In this document: positions 23,477-31,801 of the stretch, piece after piece
Position numbering within the stretch: position 1 is the stretch's first letter
Layout: every line of letters begins with the position of its first letter
NCBI GenBank assembly: GCA_016195405.1
Contig: JACPZP010000210.1
Coordinates: 1 to 64,000 of the forward strand
Reading direction: 5' to 3'
Length of the DNA: 64,000 bases
Source: Planctomycetota bacterium
GTDB lineage: Bacteria > Planctomycetota > Planctomycetia > Gemmatales > Gemmataceae
Notes under the pieces: generated by a model
What the model was told of the DNA's origin: nothing
What the model saw: the letters and a program-made list of their open reading frames with translations, nothing else
The model's database searches: none
Made by a program: the position numbers and the translations under genes

Positions 23477-23839
23477 CTACTTAAGCGGCCGCGCATGCAG
23501 CCGCTTAGGCGACTTTGTCACCGCGTCCACAACCACGCCCGAGCTTTCGAGTGCCACCATTCCTAGAATTGGTTCGGCGTTGTTAGACCCGAAGGTAATG
23601 GGAGAGACGGTTTCTTCGCCAAGGAACGAGATCCGCGCGAAGCCATATTCGTACTCAACGGGTTGACCATTGGCCAGCTCATAAACCGCTTTATGTTCCG
23701 GCTTGATACCAGCCGCGTGCAGGCGATCGCTGGGCGCCAAGCAATCAATTGCACCCGTATCGACCAAGAAGTCCGCTTCGTAGGGAGATCCTTGTTTCCC
23801 TAGATCCGAAACAGCCACGGTCACGTGCGTCAGCCCCAC
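23477..23839 (-). CDS. Retropepsin-like aspartic protease
   Basis: A 120-residue single-domain protein with the aspartic protease signature FLVDTGAIDCLAP (Asp-Thr-Gly near residue 27) and the later hydrophobic ILGMVALESSGVVVD segment that closes the fold. It lacks a signal peptide and a second lobe, so it should act as a dimer. Similar clan AA proteins sit alone in many bacterial genomes, sometimes in toxin-like contexts. Convergent with the Gemmata-type gene and 17 bases before the MlaE gene end. Substrate unknown. Confidence 0.82.
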   Translation of the reverse strand: MGLTHVTVAVSDLGKQGSPYEADFLVDTGAIDCLAPSDRLHAAGIKPEHKAVYELANGQPVEYEYGFARISFLGEETVSPITFGSNNAEPILGMVALESSGVVVDAVTKSPKRLHARPLK

Positions 23840-23856
23840 AATTCACCTCTCCGAAA

Positions 23857-24606
23857 TCAGAAAACCATTTGTATCAATTTTACCAGAATCACGTTCGAAA
23901 TCAGCACCAACAGCGTCGAGACGACCACGCCGCGAGTAGCGGCCCGGCCCACGCCTTCGGTGCCGCCGCCGGCGTTCATGCCGAAGTAGCAGCCCGTGGT
24001 CGCGATCAGGTAGCCAAAGACGATAGTTTTGAGGGTGGCCGGGACCGCTTTCGCTTGACTTAGGCCGCGTTCGAGCGCCATCAAGTATTGCGTCGAGTGC
24101 AGCGTGCCGCCCGACATTTCGGCAGCATAGCTGCCGGCCATGGCGATGAACGCGATGTAAACGGTGAGCAGCGGCAAGGTCAACATGCAGGCGAAGACGC
24201 GTGGGCCGACCAAATAGCTCATGGGCGACAGGCCGAGCGTTTCCAGCGCGTCGATCTGCTCCGTAAGCCGCATCGAGCCCAATTCCGCGCCCAGGCTGGC
24301 GCCGGACCGGCCCGCGACGACCAGGGCCGCGCCCAACGGCGCGAACTCGAGTACGACGGCGAGCGCGAGATACTCAGGTACGCTTTCGGCGTATTCCTTT
24401 TTTACAACGCCGTGGAGATGAATCCAGACCACGACGCCCAGCGCCAGTCCGGTGATGAGCCCCAGCGGCAACGCGCCTAGAAAGCAAACGTAGAGTTGCC
24501 GCATCAATTCCGAAAATCGGCGCGGCGCGGAAAGGGCGGCCAGAAGCGCGCGAAGAGCGAAGTGCGTGAAGCGGCCGCAAGTTTCGAAGATGTTGAGAGA
24601 GAACAT
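23857..24606 (-). CDS. mlaE: MlaE/DUF140 family ABC permease (no partners seen)
   Basis: A 249-residue membrane protein of the MlaE family, the permease part of lipid transport systems between the two membranes. Several transmembrane segments are seen, with the family block RSGASLGAELGSMRLTEQIDAL and GGGTEGVGRAATRGVV near the C-terminus. The ATG at 24606 is chosen because the longer frame overlaps a repeat cluster. The usual partners, the ATPase MlaF and the substrate-binding MlaD, are not adjacent; neighbours are a retropepsin-like protease and a methyltransferase, so the rest of the system must be elsewhere or absent. Confidence 0.88.
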   Translation of the reverse strand: MFSLNIFETCGRFTHFALRALLAALSAPRRFSELMRQLYVCFLGALPLGLITGLALGVVVWIHLHGVVKKEYAESVPEYLALAVVLEFAPLGAALVVAGRSGASLGAELGSMRLTEQIDALETLGLSPMSYLVGPRVFACMLTLPLLTVYIAFIAMAGSYAAEMSGGTLHSTQYLMALERGLSQAKAVPATLKTIVFGYLIATTGCYFGMNAGGGTEGVGRAATRGVVVSTLLVLISNVILVKLIQMVF

Positions 24607-24633
24607 TGCGAGAATCCATCGATGTTTGGTGTT

Positions 24634-24815
24634 GTGTGGCACGCCCACGCCAAACCCTCAGAGGACAACATACTCGCAATGACAGCGTGGGCGTGGGTCC
24701 CCGGCTAACCCCAGACACGCCCACGCCTCGAGTCGCGCGGCATTACGGCAATCGGAGCGACGGCGTGGGCGTGGCACCTTACGTCGCAACCTAGGCGCGG
24801 CGTGGGCGTGCCACC
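24634..24815. repeat. Cluster of GCCACGCCCACGCC-type repeats (copy 1)
   Basis: Five copies of a CACGCCCACGCC unit in alternating orientation lie at about 24634-24652, 24684-24698, 24714-24727, 24762-24777 and 24800-24812. They can pair as several hairpins. Similar clusters lie at 36754-36848 and 47271-47415. The spacing is irregular, so it is not a CRISPR array. Confidence 0.85.
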
Positions 24816-24816
24816 G

Positions 24817-25485
24817 CTAAGCCGCGCGCGGCAGGCGGGCGGCCCAGGTCCAGTGGCGGTCGCTGGTTTGACGCACGTCGGCGCGGTCGAAGCCCATGTC
24901 CTCGACCAAGGCGCGGATTTCCGATAAGGTCAGCGCGGCCCGCAGCGAATCGTCGAACATCTTACGCTGGTGGTCATTGTCGTTGCCGGCGTGCTTCTGG
25001 ACCAAAATGCGGACCGCCTCATCGCTATCGGGCCGCAACAGATCGCGCACGAACACCACGCCGCCTGACTTAACGACGCGGAGCATCTCGGCGAGGGCGC
25101 TCTCCGGCTTGGGAATGTGGTGGACGATGCTGTTGGAGATGATGGCGGCGAAATTGCCTTCAGGGAACGGCAGCGTCTTGGCGTCCACTTTTTGAAGCGT
25201 GATGGACCGCTCCAAGCCCGCTTTGTGGACGTTGGCGCGGCCGACCGCGAGCATGTGCTCGGCCAAGTCGACGCCGGTGACTTGGGCGGCTGGATGCTGG
25301 CGGCACAACTCGATGGGAATCTGAGCGGTGCCGGTGCCGACATCGAGAATCGGGCCGTTGCCCTTCCAATAGGTCAGGAAGTCGGCGACGAAGACGCGGT
25401 TCACCTCGGAGTGGTCCATGGCGTCGTAGTCTCGCGCCTCGGCGGCGGAGTCCATCACCTCGGGTTCGAGAACGCGCGGCAACAT
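24817..25485 (-). CDS. Class I SAM-dependent methyltransferase
   Basis: A 222-residue enzyme. The ATG at 25485 (MLPRVLEPEVMDSAAEARDY) has GAGG upstream. Motif I is GPILDVGTGTAQIPIEL near residue 45, motif II a VTGVDLAEHML segment, and FAAIISNSIVHHIPKPE the post-motif region; all are canonical for UbiE-like methyltransferases. A family E repeat (25514-25542) lies just upstream of the start, and a family F hairpin beyond. Substrate unknown. Confidence 0.88.
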   Translation of the reverse strand: MLPRVLEPEVMDSAAEARDYDAMDHSEVNRVFVADFLTYWKGNGPILDVGTGTAQIPIELCRQHPAAQVTGVDLAEHMLAVGRANVHKAGLERSITLQKVDAKTLPFPEGNFAAIISNSIVHHIPKPESALAEMLRVVKSGGVVFVRDLLRPDSDEAVRILVQKHAGNDNDHQRKMFDDSLRAALTLSEIRALVEDMGFDRADVRQTSDRHWTWAARLPRAA

Positions 25486-25513
25486 ATGGGCCTCACAATC
25501 GACGCGGCATCCT

Positions 25514-25542
25514 CCGGGGGCTGACGCCGCCCGGCTCGCCGC
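25514..25542. repeat. CGGGGGCTGACGCC-type repeat half
   Basis: The core CGGGGGCTGACGCC and the flank CCCGGCTCGCCG match the palindrome at 36053-36087. Here only part of the structure is formed. It lies between the methyltransferase start and the F hairpin. Confidence 0.75.
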
Positions 25543-25557
25543 GGTCACAAACAAGAG

Positions 25558-25598
25558 GAGCCAACGGCGGGCGCGTGCATCGCGCTCGCCGTTGGCTC
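25558..25598. repeat. GAGCCAACGGCG palindrome
   Basis: An 18-base left arm (GAGCCAACGGCGGGCGCG) pairs with the right arm (CGCGCTCGCCGTTGGCTC) with one mismatch around a 5-base loop. It lies between the methyltransferase gene start and the end of the next gene upstream, so it could end transcription from the upstream gene on the minus strand. Confidence 0.8.
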
Positions 25599-25618
25599 GC
25601 GGCTAAACGAAGGCTCGG

Positions 25619-26032
25619 TTAAGCCTCGACAAGCTCTTCGATACGGTTTCGCCCTGGCGAGGACGCAGCCGTCGCAACCGTGGTGTGTTCGCGACGGTGT
25701 TCCTTGAACATTGCCAAGAGATCGGCGCGAATTTCGTAGCTCGATTCACCGCAACCGTCCCAGGCGCGAATCACGTGCGAGGTGGCGGGATTCAGGCCGG
25801 CGACATGGTTGAGCCAGCAAATGCCGGCGTCCAAAGTCAAGTGCGCGGTGCGTGGATGATTCCAGGCGACATGCGTCGCCAGGCAGCCCATCGGCACGGC
25901 GCGGGTGAAGCTGCCATGAATCAAGAGCGGGCTTCCTTTTTCGAGCAACTCAATCAAGTGATCGAGGCCCGCGCGCGTTATATTGGGCAGCCAATAATTC
26001 TGTAATTCATGAATGCATTCCTTGGAAAGCAT
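25619..26032 (-). CDS. Unknown small protein
   Basis: A 137-residue protein starting MLSKECIHELQNYWLPNI at the ATG at 26032, with TTTTAGGAG upstream. It contains a KGSPLLIHGSFTRAVPMGCL segment and HLTLDAGICWLNHVAGLNP, followed by a polar tail. No motif is recognised and no signal peptide is present. His, Cys and Trp are unusually frequent. It is separated from the Sua5 operon by a strong terminator, so it has its own transcription unit. Confidence 0.65.
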   Translation of the reverse strand: MLSKECIHELQNYWLPNITRAGLDHLIELLEKGSPLLIHGSFTRAVPMGCLATHVAWNHPRTAHLTLDAGICWLNHVAGLNPATSHVIRAWDGCGESSYEIRADLLAMFKEHRREHTTVATAASSPGRNRIEELVEA

Positions 26033-26147
26033 GTGGCCACTCCTAAAAGGTGAGAACTTCCGCATCCACGCTCCGCCTAGCGTGACGACAGAACATTCTC
26101 GCTCACTTGGACTTATGAAAACGGCAAAAACCGAGGCAGTGTGGGGT

Positions 26148-26184
26148 AAAAAACCCCGCCGTTCGCAGGCGCGAAGCGGCGGGG
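26148..26184 (-). terminator. Rho-independent terminator of the kinase-sua5 operon
   Basis: On the minus strand the GC-rich stem CCCCGCCG...CGGCGGGG (with an additional inner TTCGC/GCGAA pairing) is followed by a run of six T. It lies about 84 bases after the sua5 stop, where transcription of that operon should end, and separates it from the unknown gene downstream. Confidence 0.85.
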
Positions 26185-26267
26185 CCGGAACAGAGAAGAG
26201 GCCGAATCAATCTAAGATAGAGGGTAAACGAGTTCAGGCCATAGTGTCAATACAAATTTTGAAAAAA

Positions 26268-27281
26268 TTACAATCCGGAGAGGTCCGCGCCGGCGCACGC
26301 CCGCAACAATCGATCCCGCACCGCCAACCACTCGGGCCTCGGCGGGGGCAGGTCGACAAGGATGCAATCCAGCCCCAATTGGTCCAACCGGTGCATGACC
26401 GCATAAAGCTCCGTCGCGCAACTGTCCGCCTGGTCGGGCAGCACCACGGCGATCACGTTTCCGGGCAACGTGTCCCGTTCGGTGAAGGTCAGCCAACCGA
26501 CGCGCAATGCCTTGCCGGCTAATTCGCACACTCGCGGCCAACCGTCCCCGTCCACGCATGTTAAGGGCGTGTTGGGGGCGTAGTGCCGATTCAACATCCC
26601 CGGCGACCGCCGCGGCTCGACCGGCCCATCCAATTGCCGAGTGATCTCGATGGATCCAACCACGGCTTCCAAATCCGCGAGCGCCGCCAGTCCGGGACGC
26701 AATAGCCGTGGCGGCGTTTGCGTCATATCGAGGACCGTCGACTCAAGCCCGCCCGGTGTGGGTCCGGCGTCCAGAAGCAGATCGAAGCGATCGCCCAAGC
26801 TGCGCAAGACGTGATCCGCGCGCGTCGGCGACAGAGCGGACGAGCGATTGGCGCTCGGCGCCGCCACCGGAAGCTTGCAATGCCGCAAAAGGGCTAAGGC
26901 AACGGGGTGGGCCGGCATGCGCAGGGCGACCGTGGGACCGCCCGCCGTCACCACGTCGGGAATCCGGTTATTCTTCTGAACCACCAGCGTCAGAGGCCCG
27001 GGCCAAAAGCGCGCCGCCAGTTTTTGGGCCGTTTCGGGCCAATGTTCCGCCAGATCGGGAATCGCGTTCATTTCGCCGATATGAACGATGATGGGGTTGC
27101 GTGCAGGTCGGCCCTTCGCCTGGAAAATCTTCTCGACCGCCGCCGCATCCAGTGCGTTGCCGCCCAGTCCGTAAACAGTTTCCGTGGGAAAGGCCACGAG
27201 ACCGCCCCGGCGGAGCGTTTCCGCCGCCCGCGCGATGGCGGTTTCATCGGGCCGCGCCGCGTCGACTTGCAGGATCTCCAT
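26268..27281 (-). CDS. tsaC: Threonylcarbamoyl-AMP synthase (Sua5 type)
   Basis: A 337-residue Sua5-type enzyme that makes threonylcarbamoyl-AMP for the t6A modification of tRNAs reading ANN codons. The N-terminal YrdC domain shows GGLVAFPTETVYGLG (near residue 27), KGRPARNPIIVHI, RFWPGPLTLVV and PVAAPSANRSS. The C-terminal Sua5 domain follows, with RHYAPNTPL near residue 230. Length fits Sua5 rather than the shorter TsaC. It starts 11 bases after the kinase stop on the same strand and ends before a strong terminator. Confidence 0.94.
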   Translation of the reverse strand: MEILQVDAARPDETAIARAAETLRRGGLVAFPTETVYGLGGNALDAAAVEKIFQAKGRPARNPIIVHIGEMNAIPDLAEHWPETAQKLAARFWPGPLTLVVQKNNRIPDVVTAGGPTVALRMPAHPVALALLRHCKLPVAAPSANRSSALSPTRADHVLRSLGDRFDLLLDAGPTPGGLESTVLDMTQTPPRLLRPGLAALADLEAVVGSIEITRQLDGPVEPRRSPGMLNRHYAPNTPLTCVDGDGWPRVCELAGKALRVGWLTFTERDTLPGNVIAVVLPDQADSCATELYAVMHRLDQLGLDCILVDLPPPRPEWLAVRDRLLRACAGADLSGL

Positions 27282-27292
27282 GGCGGATCAGG

Positions 27293-28156
27293 TCAGCCCT
27301 CTTTCCTAACCGGTGCAACGCTTTTGAAGATGCGCATCGTGTTGAGCGCCATCAGCACTTCATGAAAATTCTTGGGCCGATTCTCGCGCTTCTTGGCCAG
27401 CATGCGCAGAACCAGATCGGCGAATTCCTTGGTCACGTCCGGATTATGGATTTGGGGCGAAGCCGGCGCTTCGAGGATGTGCTTTTGCAGCAAATCCTGG
27501 TTGCTGCCCCCGCGAAAGGGCGGCCGCTGCGTGGCCAGCTCATAAACGCTCGCGCCATAGCTGTAAATGTCGGCCCGGCCGTCGAGGTGATGGCCGCGAA
27601 TTTGTTCCGGCGACATGTAGCTGCGCGTCCCCTGCACGGCCCCTCTCTTGCGGAACATGCGCTTGAAAAATCCGTCCTTTTCGATGCGCTTGGCAAGGGC
27701 GAAGTCGATAATCCGCAGCTCGCCGGCGCTGTTGACCAGCATGTTGTCCGGCTTGATGTCGCGGTGCAGCCAGCCGCTGGCGTTCATATAGGCGAGTGCC
27801 GTGGCCGCCTGTTTGAAGATGCTGTGAGCCCGCTCCTTGATGAAGTCCCATTGCTTGCGCATGAGCCGCTGCTTGAGCGAGCCGGCCGGAAAGAACTCCA
27901 TCACGAAATATGGGTTCTTTCTGTCCTGGCCGACGTGCGAGATCTTGATGACGTTGGGATGGGCCAGTTGCTTGCCGACATTGGCCTCATGCAGGAGAAG
28001 CCGCACGTGTTCCGGGTCGTGGGCCTTTTCGGGCAGCAGAATCTTCATGGCGAAGTGGCGATGGCCCGCCTGCTGCACCACTTCCCAGACCTGGCTCGAT
28101 TGCCCTGTCGCCATCAAGTTCCGCAGGCGATAGCCGTCGATGATCTCTTCAGCCAC
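27293..28156 (-). CDS. Cytosolic Ser/Thr protein kinase with DFA motif
   Basis: A 287-residue Hanks-type kinase without transmembrane segments. Lys38 (FAMKIL), Glu57, HRD 131-133 with KPDN (135-138), and SPE (182-184) are present. The DFG motif is DFA (151-153) and the glycine-rich loop has only one Gly (ATGQSSQV). Such changes can lower or alter activity, but the catalytic Lys, Asp and Asn remain. GTG start at 28156 with AGGAG upstream. It precedes sua5 in a short operon; a link to t6A formation is possible but unproven. A perfect palindrome lies just upstream. Confidence 0.9.
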   Translation of the reverse strand: MAEEIIDGYRLRNLMATGQSSQVWEVVQQAGHRHFAMKILLPEKAHDPEHVRLLLHEANVGKQLAHPNVIKISHVGQDRKNPYFVMEFFPAGSLKQRLMRKQWDFIKERAHSIFKQAATALAYMNASGWLHRDIKPDNMLVNSAGELRIIDFALAKRIEKDGFFKRMFRKRGAVQGTRSYMSPEQIRGHHLDGRADIYSYGASVYELATQRPPFRGGSNQDLLQKHILEAPASPQIHNPDVTKEFADLVLRMLAKKRENRPKNFHEVLMALNTMRIFKSVAPVRKEG

Positions 28157-28176
28157 GCGTCACTCCTGCTATCTCA

Positions 28177-28244
28177 AAAAGGTGTCAGGACCCTTAAAAT
28201 GAGCGAAGGAAGGAGTCTAGATTTTAAGGGTCCTGACACCTTTT
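28177..28244. repeat. Perfect 24-base inverted repeat (GGTCAGGACC family)
   Basis: Arms 28177-28200 and 28221-28244 are perfectly complementary over 24 bases around a 20-base loop; the core is GGTGTCAGGACCC. It lies between the kinase start and the end of the ferredoxin reductase gene, both on the minus strand. The structure resembles the hairpin at 10396-10461. Confidence 0.9.
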
Positions 28245-28248
28245 CGAT

Positions 28249-29178
28249 CTACCAATACTCCTCGAAATGAATGTTCCCTTTCATTTTAGCGGCGGGCTGG
28301 TCGCAGCGGAACCCGCGTTTTTCGAGGATCTCGACCACGCCGGGCGGTTGCGGATACGTGGTTTGTCCGGTGGCGCGGTCCACGCTGGCCACGCCGATCA
28401 TCTTCGGGTTGCCGCACAGGAAGACATGGGTGCGGCCCGGATCGAGCGCCAGGCCGAGGCGCTCTTCCAGCTGGCCGCTGGTGATCAAGTCCTGGATGTA
28501 GACTTTTTGATTGACTGTCTCCTTCTCGCGCGTCGTCAAGCTGAGATAGGTGTAATTCGCGTGTCGCTGCATGAGGTCCTGGTGCAGTGCCGCATAGCCG
28601 AGGTCACGGTGATAGCGCACACAACATGCCGACAGGATGCGCCCCTCGTGCCGGCGCCGCAACAGGTCCCAGACCATGTAATTGTGCGGCGCCTCGCCGG
28701 TGCCCGTGGCCAAGAAGACCACCGTGTCGCCGGGCCGGACCGGGTCGAGCGTGAAATGGCCCGTGAACTTCTCACCGAGAAAAAGACGGTCGCCTTCCTT
28801 GAGCATGAAGAGGCGCGGTGTCAACGCGGGCGGGGCCTTCTCCGCTTCGCGCACCAGCACGATGTAGAACTCCACCCAATCCATGTTCGGCAAATCGAGC
28901 AATTCGCCCTTCTCGTCGGTCACCGAGGAGCTGAGCGAATAGGCCCGGCGAATCAGCTTGCGATCGTCGCCCGGCTTGGGCGGCTCCTCCTGTGCGCCCG
29001 GATGACGCGGCTCCCAGTGCCCCAGCCCAATCGTGGTGTACTGCCCGGCCTTGTGCGGCGGCACCCGAAAATCAGGCCGAATTCGCACCACCATCAAGTC
29101 CTCGTTCACCAGCTTGAGGCTTGCGATCTCGGCGTTGTAGAAATTCTCGCGCAGCTGGGCGATTTCTTCGGGCGTCAT
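28249..29178 (-). CDS. fpr: Ferredoxin-NADP+ reductase
   Basis: A 309-residue flavoenzyme moving electrons between NADPH and ferredoxin or flavodoxin. The FAD-binding RAYSLSSS is at about 78-85, the NADP-binding FLATGTGEAPHNYM near 175, and FLCGNPKMIG near 255; the C-terminus ends in an aromatic EEYW, as in bacterial Fpr enzymes. A longer loop around residues 55-75 (rich in Pro and Glu) is a small difference. It is divergent from nothing close and is followed by a palindrome before the kinase gene. Confidence 0.9.
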   Translation of the reverse strand: MTPEEIAQLRENFYNAEIASLKLVNEDLMVVRIRPDFRVPPHKAGQYTTIGLGHWEPRHPGAQEEPPKPGDDRKLIRRAYSLSSSVTDEKGELLDLPNMDWVEFYIVLVREAEKAPPALTPRLFMLKEGDRLFLGEKFTGHFTLDPVRPGDTVVFLATGTGEAPHNYMVWDLLRRRHEGRILSACCVRYHRDLGYAALHQDLMQRHANYTYLSLTTREKETVNQKVYIQDLITSGQLEERLGLALDPGRTHVFLCGNPKMIGVASVDRATGQTTYPQPPGVVEILEKRGFRCDQPAAKMKGNIHFEEYW

Positions 29179-29327
29179 AGGCTATCTCGCTCTCAAGTCC
29201 GGTGTAGATGTCCGTGCCAGTCCGTTCGCGCAGGGTTATCTTAAGGATTCCGAGCGCGCGAAACATTGCACCGTAGACGTGACAGACTGGTAACGGCGGT
29301 AATCGGACGTGATGGGCGAGATCTCGA

Positions 29328-30833
29328 TCACTTCTTCGGCGCTTCGGCAGTCTTGGGCGCCAGGCCCGGCGAGGCGTTGAATGCTTTCACCAGATTGCCG
29401 TCGCTGGACTTCCAGATTCGGACTTCGCCGTTCCAGCTGCCGCCGGCGACCAACTGGCCGTCGGGGCTGATGGCAACCGCGTAGACCCAATCCGTGTGGC
29501 CGGAGAGCGTCTTGAGGGCGGCGCCGGTGGCGGGGTTCCAAAGGCGCACCGTGGCGTCGGCGCTACAGGTGGCCAGGAGCGGAGTCTTGACGTCGGCATG
29601 GTGGGCCATGCGGAAGACCGCCTTGCTGTGTCCGAGACTTCGGATTTGCTTGCCGATTTGCTTAGCGGCGTCGGTCGCTTGCCATTGGCGAACCTGGTTA
29701 TCTTCGCCGGCGGAGAAGCCTGTCTTGGCGTCGCTGGAAATGCCGACCGCGTAGACGCCGTTCTGGTGATCGGGGAAAGTAAGGACCGATTCCTTCGCCG
29801 TCAGGTCCCAGATCTTGGCAGTCTTGTCGCGGCTGCCTGTGACGAGGTGCTTGCCGTCCGGCGTGAAGGCGACGCTAAAGACCCAGTCGGCATGGTTCTC
29901 GATCGACTGCTCGAGCTTGGCGCTGGGCAAATCCCAGACGCGAACCAGGCGATCGCACCCCCCCGAAGCGAGCTTCTTGCCGTCCGGACTCAAGGCCAGG
30001 GCCAAAACGGAATCGTCCGTTTCGAGCAATTCCTTCACCAGAACCGCCTTGTCATGGACGCCGTCGACGCTGGGCACGCCGCCCAGATCCTTGGCTGCGC
30101 CGGCATGGAGGTTGTAAACGCGGACATCGCCTTCCTGTCCCGGCCTGCCTCCGGCGACCGCGAGTGTGCCATCGGGCAGGAAGACCATGGCGTAGGCGCG
30201 CTCGGCCCTGGTGAATATGCGTTTTTCGAGCTTCCCTTCCGCGGCGTCCCAGACTGTCAATTCGTGGAAGCCGCCTACAATCAGCTTCTTGTTATCGGGC
30301 GTGAAGGTGAGGGCGTTGACGTTCGCCGGATACTTGTACGCAATGGGCGGTTGCGGCGGCTTCCAGCGCACGCGCAGCTCACGCACCAAATCGGCCTTGG
30401 CATCGAGTCCGGCGTCGAGCTTGGCGCCCTCCTCGATCCAGCGGGCGATGACGGCGATTCTCTCGGGCGGCAACGGATCACCCGTTTCCTTTGGCGGCAT
30501 GCGATTGGCGCCCGTGCTGGTGAGAACGTCGATGATGTAGCTTTCCTTCGGCTTGCCCGGCGCGATCGGGTCGTCCTTGCTTCCGCCTTTGCGCAGATTC
30601 GCGTACGTGGTCATCTCCAGCTTGCCCTTTTTCTTCTTGGCGTCGTGGCAAGCAAAGCAATTCTCCTTGAGAATCGGGGCGACGTCGTTGACAAAGCTGA
30701 TCGGCCCTTTGGCATTTTGCGCCTGTGCGGCCGGCGGCGCCGCAAACAAAAGCAGCCACGCGAGCGCAAGTCCCAGAAGCGAGCACAGGATGCAGTAGCA
30801 GCAGCGAGGACGAAACATCGAAGGACGAAACAT
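29328..30833 (-). CDS. Cytochrome c domain-WD40 propeller fusion protein
   Basis: A 501-residue exported protein. The ATG at 30833 has AAAGGAT upstream and opens MFRPSMFRPR, an unusual short tandem duplication (ATGTTTCGTCCTTCG repeated almost exactly) before a long hydrophobic signal segment. The haem site is CFACH (59-63), with RMPPKETGD giving the likely axial Met. WD40 blades follow from about residue 180, such as VRVWDL, AKIWDL and VRLWNP. This gene stands alone, unlike the pair at 55-60 kb. Location periplasmic or surface. Confidence 0.9.
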   Translation of the reverse strand: MFRPSMFRPRCCYCILCSLLGLALAWLLLFAAPPAAQAQNAKGPISFVNDVAPILKENCFACHDAKKKKGKLEMTTYANLRKGGSKDDPIAPGKPKESYIIDVLTSTGANRMPPKETGDPLPPERIAVIARWIEEGAKLDAGLDAKADLVRELRVRWKPPQPPIAYKYPANVNALTFTPDNKKLIVGGFHELTVWDAAEGKLEKRIFTRAERAYAMVFLPDGTLAVAGGRPGQEGDVRVYNLHAGAAKDLGGVPSVDGVHDKAVLVKELLETDDSVLALALSPDGKKLASGGCDRLVRVWDLPSAKLEQSIENHADWVFSVAFTPDGKHLVTGSRDKTAKIWDLTAKESVLTFPDHQNGVYAVGISSDAKTGFSAGEDNQVRQWQATDAAKQIGKQIRSLGHSKAVFRMAHHADVKTPLLATCSADATVRLWNPATGAALKTLSGHTDWVYAVAISPDGQLVAGGSWNGEVRIWKSSDGNLVKAFNASPGLAPKTAEAPKK

Positions 30834-30947
30834 CGAACGATCCTTTCGGGAACGGCGGGCAGGAGAATCGCAAGGAGCCAAAGACAGAGCGCGGAACGAA
30901 GCAACCGGGCGGGAAGGAATCACAGACGGATTTATTATAAGGGACCG

Positions 30948-31721
30948 TCAGCGCGGATTGCGAGAGAAAATAACGCTGCAACACGTCACGCCTCCTTCCG
31001 CCTTGGCCAGCTCTGATACGTCAACAGGGATAAGTGCAAGTTCCTTTTGTTCCAAGCGCCCAAGAGTGCGTGGAAAACTCCAGGGGTAAATCACAAACCT
31101 ATCCACCAGAAGGGCATTGGCGCCCAAGGATTCGTTCGGATCGACTTCGATTCGCTCAAAGTCTTTGAAGACGCTTGCGTCGATCCAAGCGGCGTTCATC
31201 AGAACCGCGTCGTCGCCGACCTGAGTTACCGCGGATTTGAGATGTAAACACCCCTCGACCTTCACGGGCGCTACGGTGTAGCCGTGTGGAGCGACGATTG
31301 CCTGCAGTTGCTCAATGCCCTCAAGATTGGAGCGCGTAGTTATTCCGACGAAGAGCCGTTTCCCGATGCGCAGGACGTCGCCGCCGTCAAGCGTGCCGGG
31401 ATCTTGAATGTAGTGAAGCACTCGAAGAGATCGCAGCGCCTCGGCCATTGCTGCCGTTTCGGACCTGCGCGAAATCGCACCGGGATTGGCGATGATCGCG
31501 AGTTCATCCAGGACCAGACATGTGTCCTCGACGAAGACCGCATCTGGCAGCTCAGGCGCTGCCGGCAAGCGCACGATCTCACAACCAAGCCGGCCAAGCA
31601 AGTGTTCATAGGTGCGATGCTGCCGGCGCGCGAAATCGACGTCGATTGGCTCGCGATGTACGTGCGTCAGTTCGCAGCTGTTGAGCGTCGGGCTGACTTC
31701 GCGAGTGAGGGCAATAAGCAT
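30948..31721 (-). CDS. ddaH: Dimethylarginine dimethylaminohydrolase-type enzyme
   Basis: A 257-residue guanidino-group hydrolase of the DDAH/amidinotransferase superfamily. Expected residues: DAVFVEDT (60-67), GTLDGGDVL (109-117), catalytic His160 in GCLHLKSAV, and the nucleophile Cys at 247 or 248 in GGVTCCSV. In this family it would split methylated arginine or arginine into citrulline and an amine or ammonia. The ATG at 31721 lies next to a palindromic repeat. It is divergent from the molybdenum hydroxylase genes. Confidence 0.88.
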   Translation of the reverse strand: MLIALTREVSPTLNSCELTHVHREPIDVDFARRQHRTYEHLLGRLGCEIVRLPAAPELPDAVFVEDTCLVLDELAIIANPGAISRRSETAAMAEALRSLRVLHYIQDPGTLDGGDVLRIGKRLFVGITTRSNLEGIEQLQAIVAPHGYTVAPVKVEGCLHLKSAVTQVGDDAVLMNAAWIDASVFKDFERIEVDPNESLGANALLVDRFVIYPWSFPRTLGRLEQKELALIPVDVSELAKAEGGVTCCSVIFSRNPR

Positions 31722-31733
31722 TGCAATTCTCTT

Positions 31734-31801
31734 GGCGAGCTGGGAGCGTCAGCGACCGGAGCAGCCATCGAACACTCCGTCGCTGACGCTCCCGGCTCGC
31801 C
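31734..31801. repeat. GGGAGCGTCAGCGAC palindrome
   Basis: The left arm 31734-31761 (core GGGAGCGTCAGCGAC) pairs with the right arm 31775-31801, with one mismatch and one extra base. It lies between two divergent genes, the DDAH gene and the molybdenum hydroxylase operon, about 12 bases from the DDAH start. The remainder of this 294-base gap holds no feature I can name. Confidence 0.8.

Noticed and set aside
24634-24815. CRISPR array
   Set aside because: Units alternate in orientation with irregular spacing and no cas genes are present.
29496-31016. 506-residue plus-strand open frame across the cytochrome/WD40 gene
   Set aside because: Antisense shadow of a gene with CxxCH and WD40 repeats; no ribosome binding site or motif.
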